Assembly: GCA_963974915.1 (NCBI GenBank)
Contig: CAXBES010000002.1
Location: forward strand, 186,001 to 250,000
DNA length: 64,000 nt
Direction: 5' to 3'
DNA from: CAXBES01 sp963974915
GTDB taxonomy: Bacteria > Bacteroidota > Bacteroidia > Flavobacteriales > Flavobacteriaceae
The notes beneath the pieces were generated by a model that saw only the letters and a list, made by a program, of their open reading frames with translations, did not search any database and had not been told where the DNA came from. Both the position numbers and the translations under genes were made by a program. Shown in pieces: positions 17,090-25,909 of this stretch (positions are counted from its first letter, which is position 1; each line of letters opens with the position of its first letter).

Positions 17090-18091
17090 TTATGATTCAC
17101 TGTTAAATTGTCTCGGTTTATACTCTGATGCGATATTTGCAATGGCTTTAATATGTTCTGGAGTTGTTCCGCAGCATCCTCCTATAATATTTATTAATTT
17201 CTTATAGAGATACTCACGTATCTGCTCTGCCATAATAGACGGAGTTTCATCGTATTCACCAAACGCATTTGGCAACCCGGCATTGGGGTATGCCGAGATC
17301 GCCAATTGTGTGCGCTTGGCTATTGCCTCCAGATGAGGCGAAAGTTGTTTTGCCCCCAATGCACAGTTAAAGCCTACACTCAACAAAGGAATATGCGAAA
17401 TTGAAATCAGGAACGCCTCTGCTGTTTGTCCCGAAAGTGTTCGCCCGGACGCATCGGTGATCGTACCACTTATCATAACGGGAATTTCAATATTTCGTTC
17501 TTCTTTTATTTCTTCGATCGCAAAAAGGGCAGCCTTAGCATTTAAAGTATCGAAAATGGTTTCTACAAGCAACATATCTACATCACCATCTATTAAAGCT
17601 TCAGCCTGTAATTTATATGCCACTCGTAACTCATCAAAAGAAATTGCCCTAAATCCGGGGTCGTTTACATCTGGTGACATACTTGCTGTCTTGTTAGTTG
17701 GTCCCATTGCGCCGGCAACGAACCGGGGTTTCTCCGGTTGTTTTTTATTGAATTCTAACGCGACATTTTTTGCGATTTTAGCCGATTCATAATTTAGTTC
17801 GTACACCAGATCTTCCATGCCATAATCGGCCATAGCAATAGTGGTACCCGAAAATGTATTTGTTTCCACAATATCCGCGCCTGCTTCAAAATACTTACAA
17901 TGTACCTCGGCAATAGCCTGTGGTTGGGTTAAGGAAAGAAGGTCATTATTACCTTTTACTGAATTCTCAATATGCTTAAAGCGCTCACCTCTAAAATCTT
18001 CTTCCGAAAACTTATAGCGCTGAAGCATAGTCCCCATAGCACCGTCCAACACCAAAATCCGGCTCTTTAATGCTTTGATCAATTCACTCAT
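17090..18091 (-). CDS. Homocysteine S-methyltransferase subunit of split MetH
   Basis: 333 residues corresponding to the N-terminal module of full-length MetH. The zinc ligands are C243 (VGFNCALG) and the pair C306-C307 (GGCCGTTPEH). It binds and deprotonates homocysteine, which is methylated from methylcobalamin held by the neighbouring 899-residue subunit. Its start overlaps the OsmC stop by 4 bp, and the C-terminal subunit follows after 18 bp. A stand-alone BHMT- or MmuM-like enzyme is less likely given the adjacent MetH remainder. Confidence 0.94.
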   Translation of the reverse strand: MSELIKALKSRILVLDGAMGTMLQRYKFSEEDFRGERFKHIENSVKGNNDLLSLTQPQAIAEVHCKYFEAGADIVETNTFSGTTIAMADYGMEDLVYELNYESAKIAKNVALEFNKKQPEKPRFVAGAMGPTNKTASMSPDVNDPGFRAISFDELRVAYKLQAEALIDGDVDMLLVETIFDTLNAKAALFAIEEIKEERNIEIPVMISGTITDASGRTLSGQTAEAFLISISHIPLLSVGFNCALGAKQLSPHLEAIAKRTQLAISAYPNAGLPNAFGEYDETPSIMAEQIREYLYKKLINIIGGCCGTTPEHIKAIANIASEYKPRQFNSES

Positions 18092-18507
18092 ATTGGTTTT
18101 CCGTTTAAAACTATACTGTAGGTAACCTCAACACAACCTACTAATGTTAGTGAAACCGAACAATACTTCTCGAAACTAAGTTCGGCGGCTCTTTTAGCTT
18201 TTGCTTCATTAATAGTTCCTTCTAAAAAAATGATTACATGAATGGCCTCAAAAGGTTTTGCCTCTTTAAACTCTTTACGCTTCCCCTCTACCTCTATTTT
18301 ATAGGATGTTACCTCCTGACGTTGTTTTTTCAGAATAGAAATTATATCAATCGCATTACAACCTCCAACTGCCATAAGTACTAATTCCATAGGACTAGCG
18401 CCTTTTACGGCATCGTTGGTTTTGTTGTCGATTAAGACCGGTATATCATTTGCTCCTATGGCTTCAAAGAGAAAATCATCGTTAATTCTATTAAGCGTAA
18501 CCTTCAT
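18088..18507 (-). CDS. OsmC family protein inside the methionine operon
   Basis: 139 residues of the OsmC/Ohr fold. The two conserved redox cysteines are C50 (MAVGGCNAID) and C116 (EKYCSVS), with a third at C125. Classic members reduce organic hydroperoxides. YhfA-like members, which this resembles in length, have no firm role. It overlaps homoserine dehydrogenase upstream by 4 bp and the homocysteine methyltransferase downstream by 4 bp, so it is co-translated with methionine enzymes. A role in protecting or handling thiol intermediates is inference. Confidence 0.92.
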   Translation of the reverse strand: MKVTLNRINDDFLFEAIGANDIPVLIDNKTNDAVKGASPMELVLMAVGGCNAIDIISILKKQRQEVTSYKIEVEGKRKEFKEAKPFEAIHVIIFLEGTINEAKAKRAAELSFEKYCSVSLTLVGCVEVTYSIVLNGKPI

Positions 18508-19658
18508 AATTTTATATAGTTTAATTTATCACTTAGTCGCAATATATCTCCAAAAACACCCCGGGCAGTCACTGTGGCACCTGCTCCCGCTCCTTGAATT
18601 ACTATAGGATTTTGCCCGTAACTTTCGGTGTAGATCTCGAAAATAGAATCACTCCCTTTTACCTGACCTAACATACTATTTTTGGGAACAGAAACCAACT
18701 TAACATCTAAGATCGCTCCATCATTTTTAGTAAGATCGCCTCGCAAATCTGCCACGTATCGCAGCACATGATCTTTCAACTGATTGTTCTTTTTAATATG
18801 AAAAGGAATATTAAACTCTTCCAGACTTTTGAAAAATTCCTCCTTCGGAAGTTTTCGTAAGGATTTAGGAATAAGGTTTTCAATAACTACATCATTAAAT
18901 TCATTGTGTAAATCGAGTTCGCGAGCTAGTATCAGCAATTTCCTTCCCACGTCATTTCCGCAAAGATCTTCTCGCGGATCCGGTTCGGTAAAACCTTTTT
19001 TAATAGCTCTTTTAAGCACTTTGCTGAACAATTCGTCTTTTTCAGAATACTCATTAAATATAAAGCTCAACGAACCCGAAAATACACCTTTAATTCTCGT
19101 TATATTTTCCCCTGAGAGATGTAACAATTTTATAGTATCTACTAGCGGCAATCCGGCTCCAACATTAGTTTCATACAAGTAATCCTTGTCATTTTCCAGA
19201 AGTAACTGCCTTAATTCTCTATAAAAATCCAATTCCAACGTATTTCCAATCTTATTTGAAGAAACCAAACTAAAACCTTGTTTTACCAAATAATGATAAC
19301 CCTTTGCAAAAGCCTCGTTTGCCGTATTATCTACAGCAATTAAATTCTCCAGTTGGTGTAACTTCGCATAATCGATCACATCCTGCAAATTATATGCAGC
19401 TCCGTTTTTAGTCTTCTCTTCATCCCAATTCTCACCAACACCATCCTTTTGCAGAAGAACTGTGGTCGAATTGGCAATTGCGAAAATATTTAGATCCAGA
19501 TCCCGACGCTCCGAAATACCTTCGCTGGAAGCAATAATTTGATCTATCAAAATTTTTCCCACATTTCCGTGACCAAAGATCGCCAGGTTTATTTGCTTCT
19601 TTCTAATCTTTTTTAGGTCTATCCGTTTGGTCGCTCTTTCTTCCGTAGTGATATTCAT
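18504..19658 (-). CDS. Homoserine dehydrogenase, stand-alone
   Basis: Reduces aspartate semialdehyde to homoserine with NAD(P)H. The Rossmann motif AIFGHGNVGKIL lies near residue 25, and the substrate region includes ETNVGAGLPLVDTIK and a C-terminal G-A-G-A-G-A stretch. No aspartate kinase domain is present, so this is a dedicated copy beside whatever bifunctional ThrA the genome may have. The frame extends to a TTG at 19676, but the ATG at 19658 avoids overlapping the upstream gene and is preferred. It follows the trans-sulfuration gene by 10 bp in the SAM-I operon and supplies the four-carbon backbone. Confidence 0.9.
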   Translation of the reverse strand: MNITTEERATKRIDLKKIRKKQINLAIFGHGNVGKILIDQIIASSEGISERRDLDLNIFAIANSTTVLLQKDGVGENWDEEKTKNGAAYNLQDVIDYAKLHQLENLIAVDNTANEAFAKGYHYLVKQGFSLVSSNKIGNTLELDFYRELRQLLLENDKDYLYETNVGAGLPLVDTIKLLHLSGENITRIKGVFSGSLSFIFNEYSEKDELFSKVLKRAIKKGFTEPDPREDLCGNDVGRKLLILARELDLHNEFNDVVIENLIPKSLRKLPKEEFFKSLEEFNIPFHIKKNNQLKDHVLRYVADLRGDLTKNDGAILDVKLVSVPKNSMLGQVKGSDSIFEIYTESYGQNPIVIQGAGAGATVTARGVFGDILRLSDKLNYIKL

Positions 19659-19668
19659 AACGTTTATT

Positions 19669-20838
19669 TTATACAAAAAGAGCCTCTTTTTGATGTGAAG
19701 TCACTCTAAAAGTTTCTTTTAGGTCTGAAATTAGATCCTCAACATTTTCGATTCCGCAGGAAAGTCGTATCAACGAATCCTTAATACCTGCTTTAAGTCT
19801 GATGTCTCTGGGAATTGAAGCGTGCGTCATCTGAGCCGGATGACAGAGTAAGCTTTTTACACCTCCCAGACTTTCGGCTAATTTAAAATAGCGTGTATTG
19901 GTAACGAAACGTACCGCAGCCTCTGCCGTATCATCTTTTAATGAAAATGAAATGATCCCGCCAAAGAGTCCGTTTTGTTGCTCTCTGGCGATCTCATGAT
20001 TTAAATGACTTTCCAGACCGGGATAATAAACTACATCTACTTCTTCTTGTTGTTCAAGAAATAGAGCAACTTTTAGCGCATTTTCACATTGTTTTCTATA
20101 GCGTATATCCAGTGTTTCTATGCCTCGAATGGTTAAGAAACAGTCCCACGGACCCAAAATTCCACCCGACGCATTTTGTATAAATTTCAGTTTTTCTGAA
20201 AGTTCTTCCGTCTTTGTAACTACCAGGCCGGCAACAAGATCGCTATGGCCACCAATATACTTTGTCCCGCTATGAATCACGATATCTGCGCCTAAATTAA
20301 TGGGCAGCTGTGCGATAGGTGACGCGAAAGTATTATCGACAACCAAAAGCGCATTTGACTGTTGTGCAATTTTAGAGATCTCCCTAATATCTGAAATCTT
20401 CAGTGTTGGATTTGTAGGAGATTCGATCCAAATTAGTTTAGTGTTCTTTGTAATTGCATCGGCAACATTTAAAGCTTTAGTCGTATCCACATAAATGATG
20501 CGAATACCGAGCTTTTCGTACACATGAGTAAATAAGCGATAAGCGCCTCCATAAATATCGTCTACAGCCACAATTTCATCGCCGGAGGAGAGAAGTTTTA
20601 GAACGGCATCTATTGCAGCTAATCCGGTTGAGAAAGCAAAGGCCGAATGACCTCCTTCCAAGTTAGCCACAACATCTTCCAGTACTTTTCGTGTAGGATT
20701 GTTGCTTCTTGCATAATCGAAACCCTTGTTTACGCCGGGTGCTTCCTGAATAAATGTTGAAGTTTGGTACACAGGTACCGAGATCGCCCCGGTTAAAGGG
20801 TCACTCTGAATTGAATGAATAATTTTTGTTGCACTCAT
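19669..20838 (-). CDS. PLP-dependent trans-sulfuration enzyme (cystathionine gamma-synthase / O-acylhomoserine sulfhydrylase type)
   Basis: A Cys/Met metabolism PLP enzyme of 389 residues. The PLP lysine is K193 in HSGTKYIGGH. The N-terminal YQTSTF and DYARSNNPTR segments and the C-terminal SLGGVKSLLCHPAQMTH and RLSCGIE segments are family hallmarks. It heads the methionine operon directly behind the SAM-I riboswitch, so it most likely makes cystathionine or homocysteine from an activated homoserine. Choosing between gamma-synthase, sulfhydrylase and beta-lyase is not possible from sequence alone. No homoserine acyltransferase gene is in this operon. Confidence 0.9.
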   Translation of the reverse strand: MSATKIIHSIQSDPLTGAISVPVYQTSTFIQEAPGVNKGFDYARSNNPTRKVLEDVVANLEGGHSAFAFSTGLAAIDAVLKLLSSGDEIVAVDDIYGGAYRLFTHVYEKLGIRIIYVDTTKALNVADAITKNTKLIWIESPTNPTLKISDIREISKIAQQSNALLVVDNTFASPIAQLPINLGADIVIHSGTKYIGGHSDLVAGLVVTKTEELSEKLKFIQNASGGILGPWDCFLTIRGIETLDIRYRKQCENALKVALFLEQQEEVDVVYYPGLESHLNHEIAREQQNGLFGGIISFSLKDDTAEAAVRFVTNTRYFKLAESLGGVKSLLCHPAQMTHASIPRDIRLKAGIKDSLIRLSCGIENVEDLISDLKETFRVTSHQKEALFV

Positions 20839-20963
20839 TTTTCTTAAATTTTGAATTAAAACTGATTAAAACAAAAAGTCAAAATGCGCCTTATGGCGTA
20901 CTTCAATAGAAAAATGTTATTAAGAATTGAGTTGGCAATTTTTGGAAAAAAAATTGTCGTGTC

Positions 20964-21067
20964 GTTATCTATCATCAATAAAAATTGTGTAGAATGTAGC
21001 ACCTTCTTTCAAGAGAAAGGGTTGCTAAGGCTTCACAGGGTCTAATCCCTCCGCCTTTCTTGATAAC
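20964..21067 (-). promoter_or_regulatory. SAM-I (S-box) riboswitch of the methionine operon
   Basis: Minus-strand core elements in order: atcaagaaaggcggaggga, then gaccctgtgaagccttagca followed by accc, and the 3' element gaaggtgctacattc. This follows the S-box pattern (AGAGGNGGAGGGA...GGCAACC...AAGGUGC). P1 closes by pairing gttatc (21062-21067) with gataac (20964-20969). It sits 125 nt before the trans-sulfuration gene. SAM binding should turn the operon off. A hairpin cgcc-ttat-ggcg near 20887-20898 followed by T-rich minus-strand sequence may be part of the expression platform, but that is uncertain. Confidence 0.92.
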
Positions 21068-21176
21068 ATTTCAATAAAGTTTTGAACTTTGTGAATACAA
21101 ATGTTGCAAAACAAATCTTAGAAGTCCAAAGGTTTTTCATTATTTTTCAGAAATATTTTCAGTTAATTATCGCAAT

Positions 21177-21716
21177 ATGCTGTTTTTTAAGCACTTATCA
21201 ATTCTAATAATTTTCTTGTTATCGATGCTTTCTTCCGAAGCACAGGAAAAAAATATCTTGAAATTTCCCGAATCTTACTTCGGAAAGTATATTGGAACCC
21301 TTAAAATGAACTCTAAAAAAGGAACACAAGAATACGCAATGGAGTTTCACTTATTGCCAACAGATTCTGTCGGAAAATATAGGTACACGCTCGTTTATGG
21401 CGAAGGGGAACAAAGGCAGGAACGTTTGTACACGCTATATACACAAGATGCCGAAAATGGAGAATATGTGGTCGACGAAAACAATGGAATCGTACTTGAC
21501 GATAAGGTTATAGATAATAGAATGTACGCCTTATTTGAAGTTCAGGGTACACTTCTTACCACCTTCATTACTTTTGAAACAGATCATTTGTTGTTCGAAA
21601 TTGCGGTGGCCAAACGTGAGGATAAAAACATCTCGGGTGGCCAAGATAGAGATACACCTCAAGTAATTTCTTACCCAATAACAACCGTTCAAAGAGCAGT
21701 GTTAATTAAACAATAA
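21177..21716 (+). CDS. Small exported protein of unknown function
   Basis: 179 residues with a clear signal peptide (MLFFKHLSILIIFLLSMLSS, cleavage near EAQ). The mature part is beta-rich and reminiscent of small lipocalin- or Spy-like exported proteins, but I do not recognise a family. It is divergent from the methionine operon and is followed 195 bp later by metK, which has its own promoter. The coding frame is intact and composition matches neighbours. No function is proposed. Confidence 0.75.
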   Translation: MLFFKHLSILIIFLLSMLSSEAQEKNILKFPESYFGKYIGTLKMNSKKGTQEYAMEFHLLPTDSVGKYRYTLVYGEGEQRQERLYTLYTQDAENGEYVVDENNGIVLDDKVIDNRMYALFEVQGTLLTTFITFETDHLLFEIAVAKREDKNISGGQDRDTPQVISYPITTVQRAVLIKQ

Positions 21717-21720
21717 TCTA

Positions 21721-21751
21721 TTTTGAAGTTTTATTTTATTCTGTACATTTG
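21721..21751 (+). promoter_or_regulatory. metK promoter (TTTTG-18-TACATTTG)
   Basis: TTTTG (21721-21725) and TACATTTG (21744-21751) are 18 bp apart, an exact match to the Bacteroidota TTTG/TAnnTTTG promoter. Transcription would start about 6-7 nt downstream, right at the 5' edge of the riboswitch. Confidence 0.8.
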
Positions 21752-21756
21752 TGACC

Positions 21757-21884
21757 TCAAAGAGGAAAGATTTGACTGATTGCAACCTCTCGCTCCATTA
21801 AGAAGCGATACTCATATGAAAGTGAGTATTAAAAATGCTAAAGGCAGTGTAAACTTCCTAAGACGATTTCGTCAAATCGACCTC
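21757..21884 (+). promoter_or_regulatory. SAM-II-type riboswitch with inserted hairpins, metK leader
   Basis: The core agatttgactgattgcaacc and the 3' element taaaaatgctaaaggc match the SAM-II pattern (GAUUUAAC..AUUGCA...UAAANNNGCUAAAAAGG). P1 is agagg/cctct (21761-21765 / 21786-21790). Between P1 and the 3' element lie two extra hairpins, tcgct/agcga and atactca/tgagtat, longer than the compact alphaproteobacterial form. Gagg plus gatttgac (21762-21776) can alternatively pair with gtcaaatc plus cctc (21871-21884). In the other state the latter can fold as cgattt/aaatcg (21864-21879). The 3' boundary given includes this likely expression platform. Confidence 0.8.
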
Positions 21885-21910
21885 CAACATTTAATTTAAA
21901 ACCATTTTTT

Positions 21911-23164
21911 ATGGCCTATTTATTTACTTCGGAAAGTGTTTCTGAAGGACACCCGGACAAAGTCGCAGATCAAATTAGTGACGCTTTGCTCGATCATTTC
22001 TTAGCTTTCGACCCCGAATCGAAGGTTGCTTGTGAAACTATGGTAACCACCGGACAAGTGATCCTTGCCGGAGAAGTTAAGAGTAATACCTACCTGGATG
22101 TGCAAACCATTGCCCGAGACATTGTAAACAAAATTGGATATACCAAAGGAGCGTATCAATTTAGCGGTGACTCTTGTGGTGTTATTTCATTGATCCACGA
22201 ACAATCGCAGGATATCAACCAAGGGGTAGATCGATCGACTAAAGAAGAACAGGGAGCGGGAGATCAGGGAATGATGTTCGGTTATGCTACTAAAGAAACC
22301 GAAAACTACATGCCGTTGGCATTAGATATTTCGCATAAAATACTGATAGAATTAGCAGCATTGCGAAGAAAAGGTAATGAAATTCCTTATCTGCGACCGG
22401 ATTCTAAGAGTCAGGTAACTATAGAATACAGCGACGATAACATTCCGCAGAAAATAGTATCGATAGTGGTTTCAACTCAACATGACGATTTTGATGAAGA
22501 TGTTGCAATGCTACAGAAGATCAAAAAAGATATTATTGAAATATTAATTCCGCGTGTTAAAGCACAATTGCCGGAGTATGTTCAGGAGTTGTTTAATGAT
22601 GACATAATTTATCATATTAATCCAACCGGAAAATTTGTAATAGGTGGTCCACACGGGGATACCGGTCTTACCGGACGTAAGATCATCGTTGATACTTACG
22701 GGGGTAAAGGAGCTCACGGAGGTGGTGCTTTTAGCGGAAAGGACCCGAGCAAAGTGGACAGAAGTGCCGCTTATGCTTCCAGGCATATTGCCAAAAATTT
22801 AGTAGCGGCGGGTGTTGCCGATGAGGTTTTAGTTCAGGTTTCTTATGCTATTGGTGTTGTAGAACCTACTTCAATATTTGTAAATACACATGGTACATCT
22901 CACGTAGATCATACCGATGGTGAAATTGCAAAGATTGTAGCTAAAGTATTCGATATGCGTCCATCGGCTATTGAAAACCGATTAAAACTTCGCAATCCAA
23001 TTTATACGGAAACTGCTGCCTACGGACATATGGGAAGAAACCCAGAAACCATATCGAAGGTATTTGAGAGTCCGTATAACGGAACTGTTACAAAAGAAGT
23101 AGAATTGTTTACCTGGGAAAAACTCGATTATGTTGACAAGGTAAAAGCGGCATTCAATATTTAA
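21911..23164 (+). CDS. metK: S-adenosylmethionine synthase
   Basis: Makes SAM from methionine and ATP. 417 residues with all standard motifs: SEGHPDKVADQISDALLD near the start, GAGDQGMMFGYA near residue 117, and the glycine-rich phosphate loop GGAHGGGAFSGKDPSKVD. It is controlled by its own promoter and a SAM-II-type riboswitch, giving product feedback. The divergent methionine operon uses a different riboswitch class. A bidirectional terminator follows immediately. Confidence 0.98.
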   Translation: MAYLFTSESVSEGHPDKVADQISDALLDHFLAFDPESKVACETMVTTGQVILAGEVKSNTYLDVQTIARDIVNKIGYTKGAYQFSGDSCGVISLIHEQSQDINQGVDRSTKEEQGAGDQGMMFGYATKETENYMPLALDISHKILIELAALRRKGNEIPYLRPDSKSQVTIEYSDDNIPQKIVSIVVSTQHDDFDEDVAMLQKIKKDIIEILIPRVKAQLPEYVQELFNDDIIYHINPTGKFVIGGPHGDTGLTGRKIIVDTYGGKGAHGGGAFSGKDPSKVDRSAAYASRHIAKNLVAAGVADEVLVQVSYAIGVVEPTSIFVNTHGTSHVDHTDGEIAKIVAKVFDMRPSAIENRLKLRNPIYTETAAYGHMGRNPETISKVFESPYNGTVTKEVELFTWEKLDYVDKVKAAFNI

Positions 23165-23174
23165 TTTTAAAATA

Positions 23175-23203
23175 AAAAAGACTTCCAAATGGAGGTCTTT
23201 TTT
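23175..23203. terminator. Bidirectional rho-independent terminator
   Basis: aagacttcc / ggaggtctt with loop aaat forms a 9-bp stem (one G-U), with A-run and T-run on the two flanks. It lies between metK (plus) and the convergent response regulator (minus), so it can serve both. Confidence 0.88.
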
Positions 23204-23204
23204 A

Positions 23205-23855
23205 TTAGATGATATTATGGTTTTTCGCTTTTTGAACGGCTTCCATCTTACTGTGTACCTGTAATTTCTTATAAATATTCTCGATGTGTTTTCTAACCGT
23301 ACTTGGTGAAAGGAACAGATTATCTGCGATCGCAGTATAGCTAAGCCCTTTACTTAATTGCTCCAGCACCTCTACTTCGCGTTTCGATAAAGAAATTTCT
23401 TCCTTATCCCTTGGGTTTTGAATTGTGATAGGGTTTCGTAGTAATTTCAATGTTTTTAATGCAATCGACGGATTCATTGCCGCACCGCCATTAAGCGTCT
23501 CTTTTATACCATTATACAAATCGTCCGGATTTATTTCTTTAAGCAAATAGCCATCGGCGCCCGCTTTGATCGCATTAAAAATATGTTCATCATTGTCGAA
23601 AGCCGTAAGTATAATGATTTTGATCTGCGGATACTTTTGTTTCACCATTTGCGTGGTTTCAATTCCATTCAAAACCGGCATTTCAATATCCATTAAGATC
23701 AAATCTACGTTGTGATTCTCGTCCAATTTAGTAAGTAATTCGCTTCCGTTTAAAGAAGTATGTTTAACAGAAATCTCATCAAAAAAGGATAGTTTTTCCT
23801 TTATTGCGTGAATTAGAAAACTATTATCATCTACTATTGCGATCTTTAATGACAT
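23205..23855 (-). CDS. LuxR/NarL-type response regulator
   Basis: 216 residues from the ATG at 23855 (MSLKIAIVDDNS); the frame continues upstream but lacks family similarity. Receiver domain: acidic pair D9-D10, phospho-acceptor D56 (LILMDIEMP), T84 and K106. A C-terminal LuxR-type helix-turn-helix follows (LSKREVEVLEQLSKGLSYTA and SPSTVRKHIENIYKKL). It lies 77 bp downstream of the sensor kinase with the matching HisKA_3 type, so the pair is cognate. Its probable targets are the three promoters carrying the shared near-palindrome at 26190, 28258 and 29021. Confidence 0.95.
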   Translation of the reverse strand: MSLKIAIVDDNSFLIHAIKEKLSFFDEISVKHTSLNGSELLTKLDENHNVDLILMDIEMPVLNGIETTQMVKQKYPQIKIIILTAFDNDEHIFNAIKAGADGYLLKEINPDDLYNGIKETLNGGAAMNPSIALKTLKLLRNPITIQNPRDKEEISLSKREVEVLEQLSKGLSYTAIADNLFLSPSTVRKHIENIYKKLQVHSKMEAVQKAKNHNII

Positions 23856-23932
23856 ATTTAAAAAATTAGTGTGGTTTGAAGTTACAAAGATTATTCTTTG
23901 CACTTCCTAATAATAGTGCGCACCACAGTTAA

Positions 23933-25891
23933 TTATAACGGAAAGCGAAACGAAATACCGGTTCCAATTTCCTTTTCAGAATCTATGGAAACCGTTGCAT
24001 TTATCTCTCCCGCTCGTTTATTTATATTTGCTAACCCATTCCCTTCTGTTACTTCTGAAATATTAAACCCCTTACCATCGTCCATAATTTCAACTAGTAA
24101 ATCATCCTCGGATCTAGAGAATTGCACCACAATTTTATTTGCTTCAGAATACTTTAATGCATTGTTTACCGCCTCTTGAATGATGCGATAAATATTCATA
24201 CCTTTAACTGAAGAGAATTTATAATCGGGATCCACTTCCGAAGTTAACAAAAAAGAAAAGTTCACACTTTCGGAAGCCATTCTTGCCTTTTCAATGAAGT
24301 TGCTAATTCGGGCTTGTAGATCTTCGAACGTTATCTCATTTTTGTTCATTGCCCAGATCGTATCCCGCAACTCGTAAATCGTTTGGGATGTAAAAGTGCT
24401 TATTCCGGTAAGTTTTTCTGAAAGTTTATCTCCCATATCCTTGAAACCATACTTTAAATTATCCAGACTTGAAATGATAAAAGTTAGCTGCGCGCCAATA
24501 TTATCATGCAGGTCACGTGAAATACGGAGGCGTTGTTCTTGCAATTTATTCTGTGTTTCAATTTTCGCCAATGCCGTTTTCAACTCACTTTCCTTTTGCA
24601 ATTGTCGGTTTTTCAGTAACTGCCTACTGTAAAACAGGTAGCCTAAAAGTCCCAGGACAACGGCGAGACCAATCACGCCATAGATTAGGGTATTCTTGCG
24701 TTTCACCTCCAATTCCTTTTCTGCTAACTGAGCGCGTTGTGCTAAAATTTCCTTTTCCTTTTTCTCGGTTTGATATTTCGCTTCGGTTTCTGCTATTATT
24801 TCCGAATTCTTTTCATTTAAAATTGAATCTTTTACAGCAATAAATTTCAGAAGGTATTCATTGGCTGTTTTAAAGTCATTTTGTCCTTTATATACTTCCG
24901 AAAGCCCTGCATAAGCTTCCTTAGCAGATATTTTAATTCCGTGCTCTTCGGCAAGTAGTAGTCCTTTTTTAAAATATTCTGTGGATTTTTTCAATTGCCC
25001 TTGAGTACGATAGTGTTCACCAAAAGCAACAAACGTATTGGCTAGTCCGTTATAATCGGCAACCTCTTCTCGTAGTATTAAAGAATTTGTAAAAAAAGCG
25101 TCCGCATTTGTAAGATCCCCTTTCTTGGAATATGCCAATGCAATATTGGAAAGGTTAGAAGCTTGTTGCTTTTTGTCCCCTAACCGTACACTAATTTCAT
25201 GCGATTTAGTGTATGCCTTAATAGCTTCATCGTACTTTTTTTGATAATCGAAGATTGCCCCTATATTGTTATAACCGTTTTGCAAACCGGCGATATTGCC
25301 TAATTCTTCTTGTATTTCCAGCGCCTTAGTTAAATATAAGGTAGTTTTATCAAAATCCTGTGTGTAGTAATAAACCACTCCAATATTGTTATACGCCTCA
25401 GCAATTCCGTTTTCATTTCCAATTTTTTCTTCTGCTTTTAAGGCTTCAAATAATTTGGTTAATGCCTCGTCGTATTCCCCCTTACGGATATGAATTGTAG
25501 CGATGTTATTAAGGATGACCGCAAATCCACGATCACTCTTTAACTCCTCAACAATTGAAAGAGCATTGTTATAATGAAGCATTGCATTGTCGTAATCTGT
25601 CTTTCTCTCATAGTAATTTCCCAATACATTCAAATTTTCCCACTGTCCGGATCGATCGCCTGTTTTCTCTGCCAGCTCAACCCCTTTTACTGCATATGCT
25701 CTCGCACTATCGAGATGTGCAATATTGTAATGAGATGCTATTTTGGAATACAAATTTACTTTTACAGAATCCGATTTGCTCGTTTCTAAGGCAACTAAAA
25801 GACTGTCTATATTTTTCTGTATTTGCTGTGAAAAGCAGGACAATGTTGAGAAGAGAATAAAAGCGAAAAGTAGTTTATATCTTGGTTGCAT
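23933..25891 (-). CDS. TPR-containing sensor histidine kinase (HisKA_3 type)
   Basis: 652 residues. A signal peptide is followed by about seven tetratricopeptide repeats (50-350), predicted periplasmic. A coiled region leads to a transmembrane helix at 401-421, then the dimerisation/phosphotransfer helix with H462 in ISRDLHDNIGAQLT. The C-terminal HATPase shows N-box NNALKYSEAN, G1 DDGKGFN and G2 GNGLANINKRAG. The TPR array suggests a protein ligand or partner. It is the middle gene between a 77-residue membrane protein (18 bp upstream) and the LuxR-type regulator. The signal is unknown. Confidence 0.95.
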   Translation of the reverse strand: MQPRYKLLFAFILFSTLSCFSQQIQKNIDSLLVALETSKSDSVKVNLYSKIASHYNIAHLDSARAYAVKGVELAEKTGDRSGQWENLNVLGNYYERKTDYDNAMLHYNNALSIVEELKSDRGFAVILNNIATIHIRKGEYDEALTKLFEALKAEEKIGNENGIAEAYNNIGVVYYYTQDFDKTTLYLTKALEIQEELGNIAGLQNGYNNIGAIFDYQKKYDEAIKAYTKSHEISVRLGDKKQQASNLSNIALAYSKKGDLTNADAFFTNSLILREEVADYNGLANTFVAFGEHYRTQGQLKKSTEYFKKGLLLAEEHGIKISAKEAYAGLSEVYKGQNDFKTANEYLLKFIAVKDSILNEKNSEIIAETEAKYQTEKKEKEILAQRAQLAEKELEVKRKNTLIYGVIGLAVVLGLLGYLFYSRQLLKNRQLQKESELKTALAKIETQNKLQEQRLRISRDLHDNIGAQLTFIISSLDNLKYGFKDMGDKLSEKLTGISTFTSQTIYELRDTIWAMNKNEITFEDLQARISNFIEKARMASESVNFSFLLTSEVDPDYKFSSVKGMNIYRIIQEAVNNALKYSEANKIVVQFSRSEDDLLVEIMDDGKGFNISEVTEGNGLANINKRAGEINATVSIDSEKEIGTGISFRFPL

Positions 25892-25909
25892 TGGTTGATT
25901 TGTGCTAAG

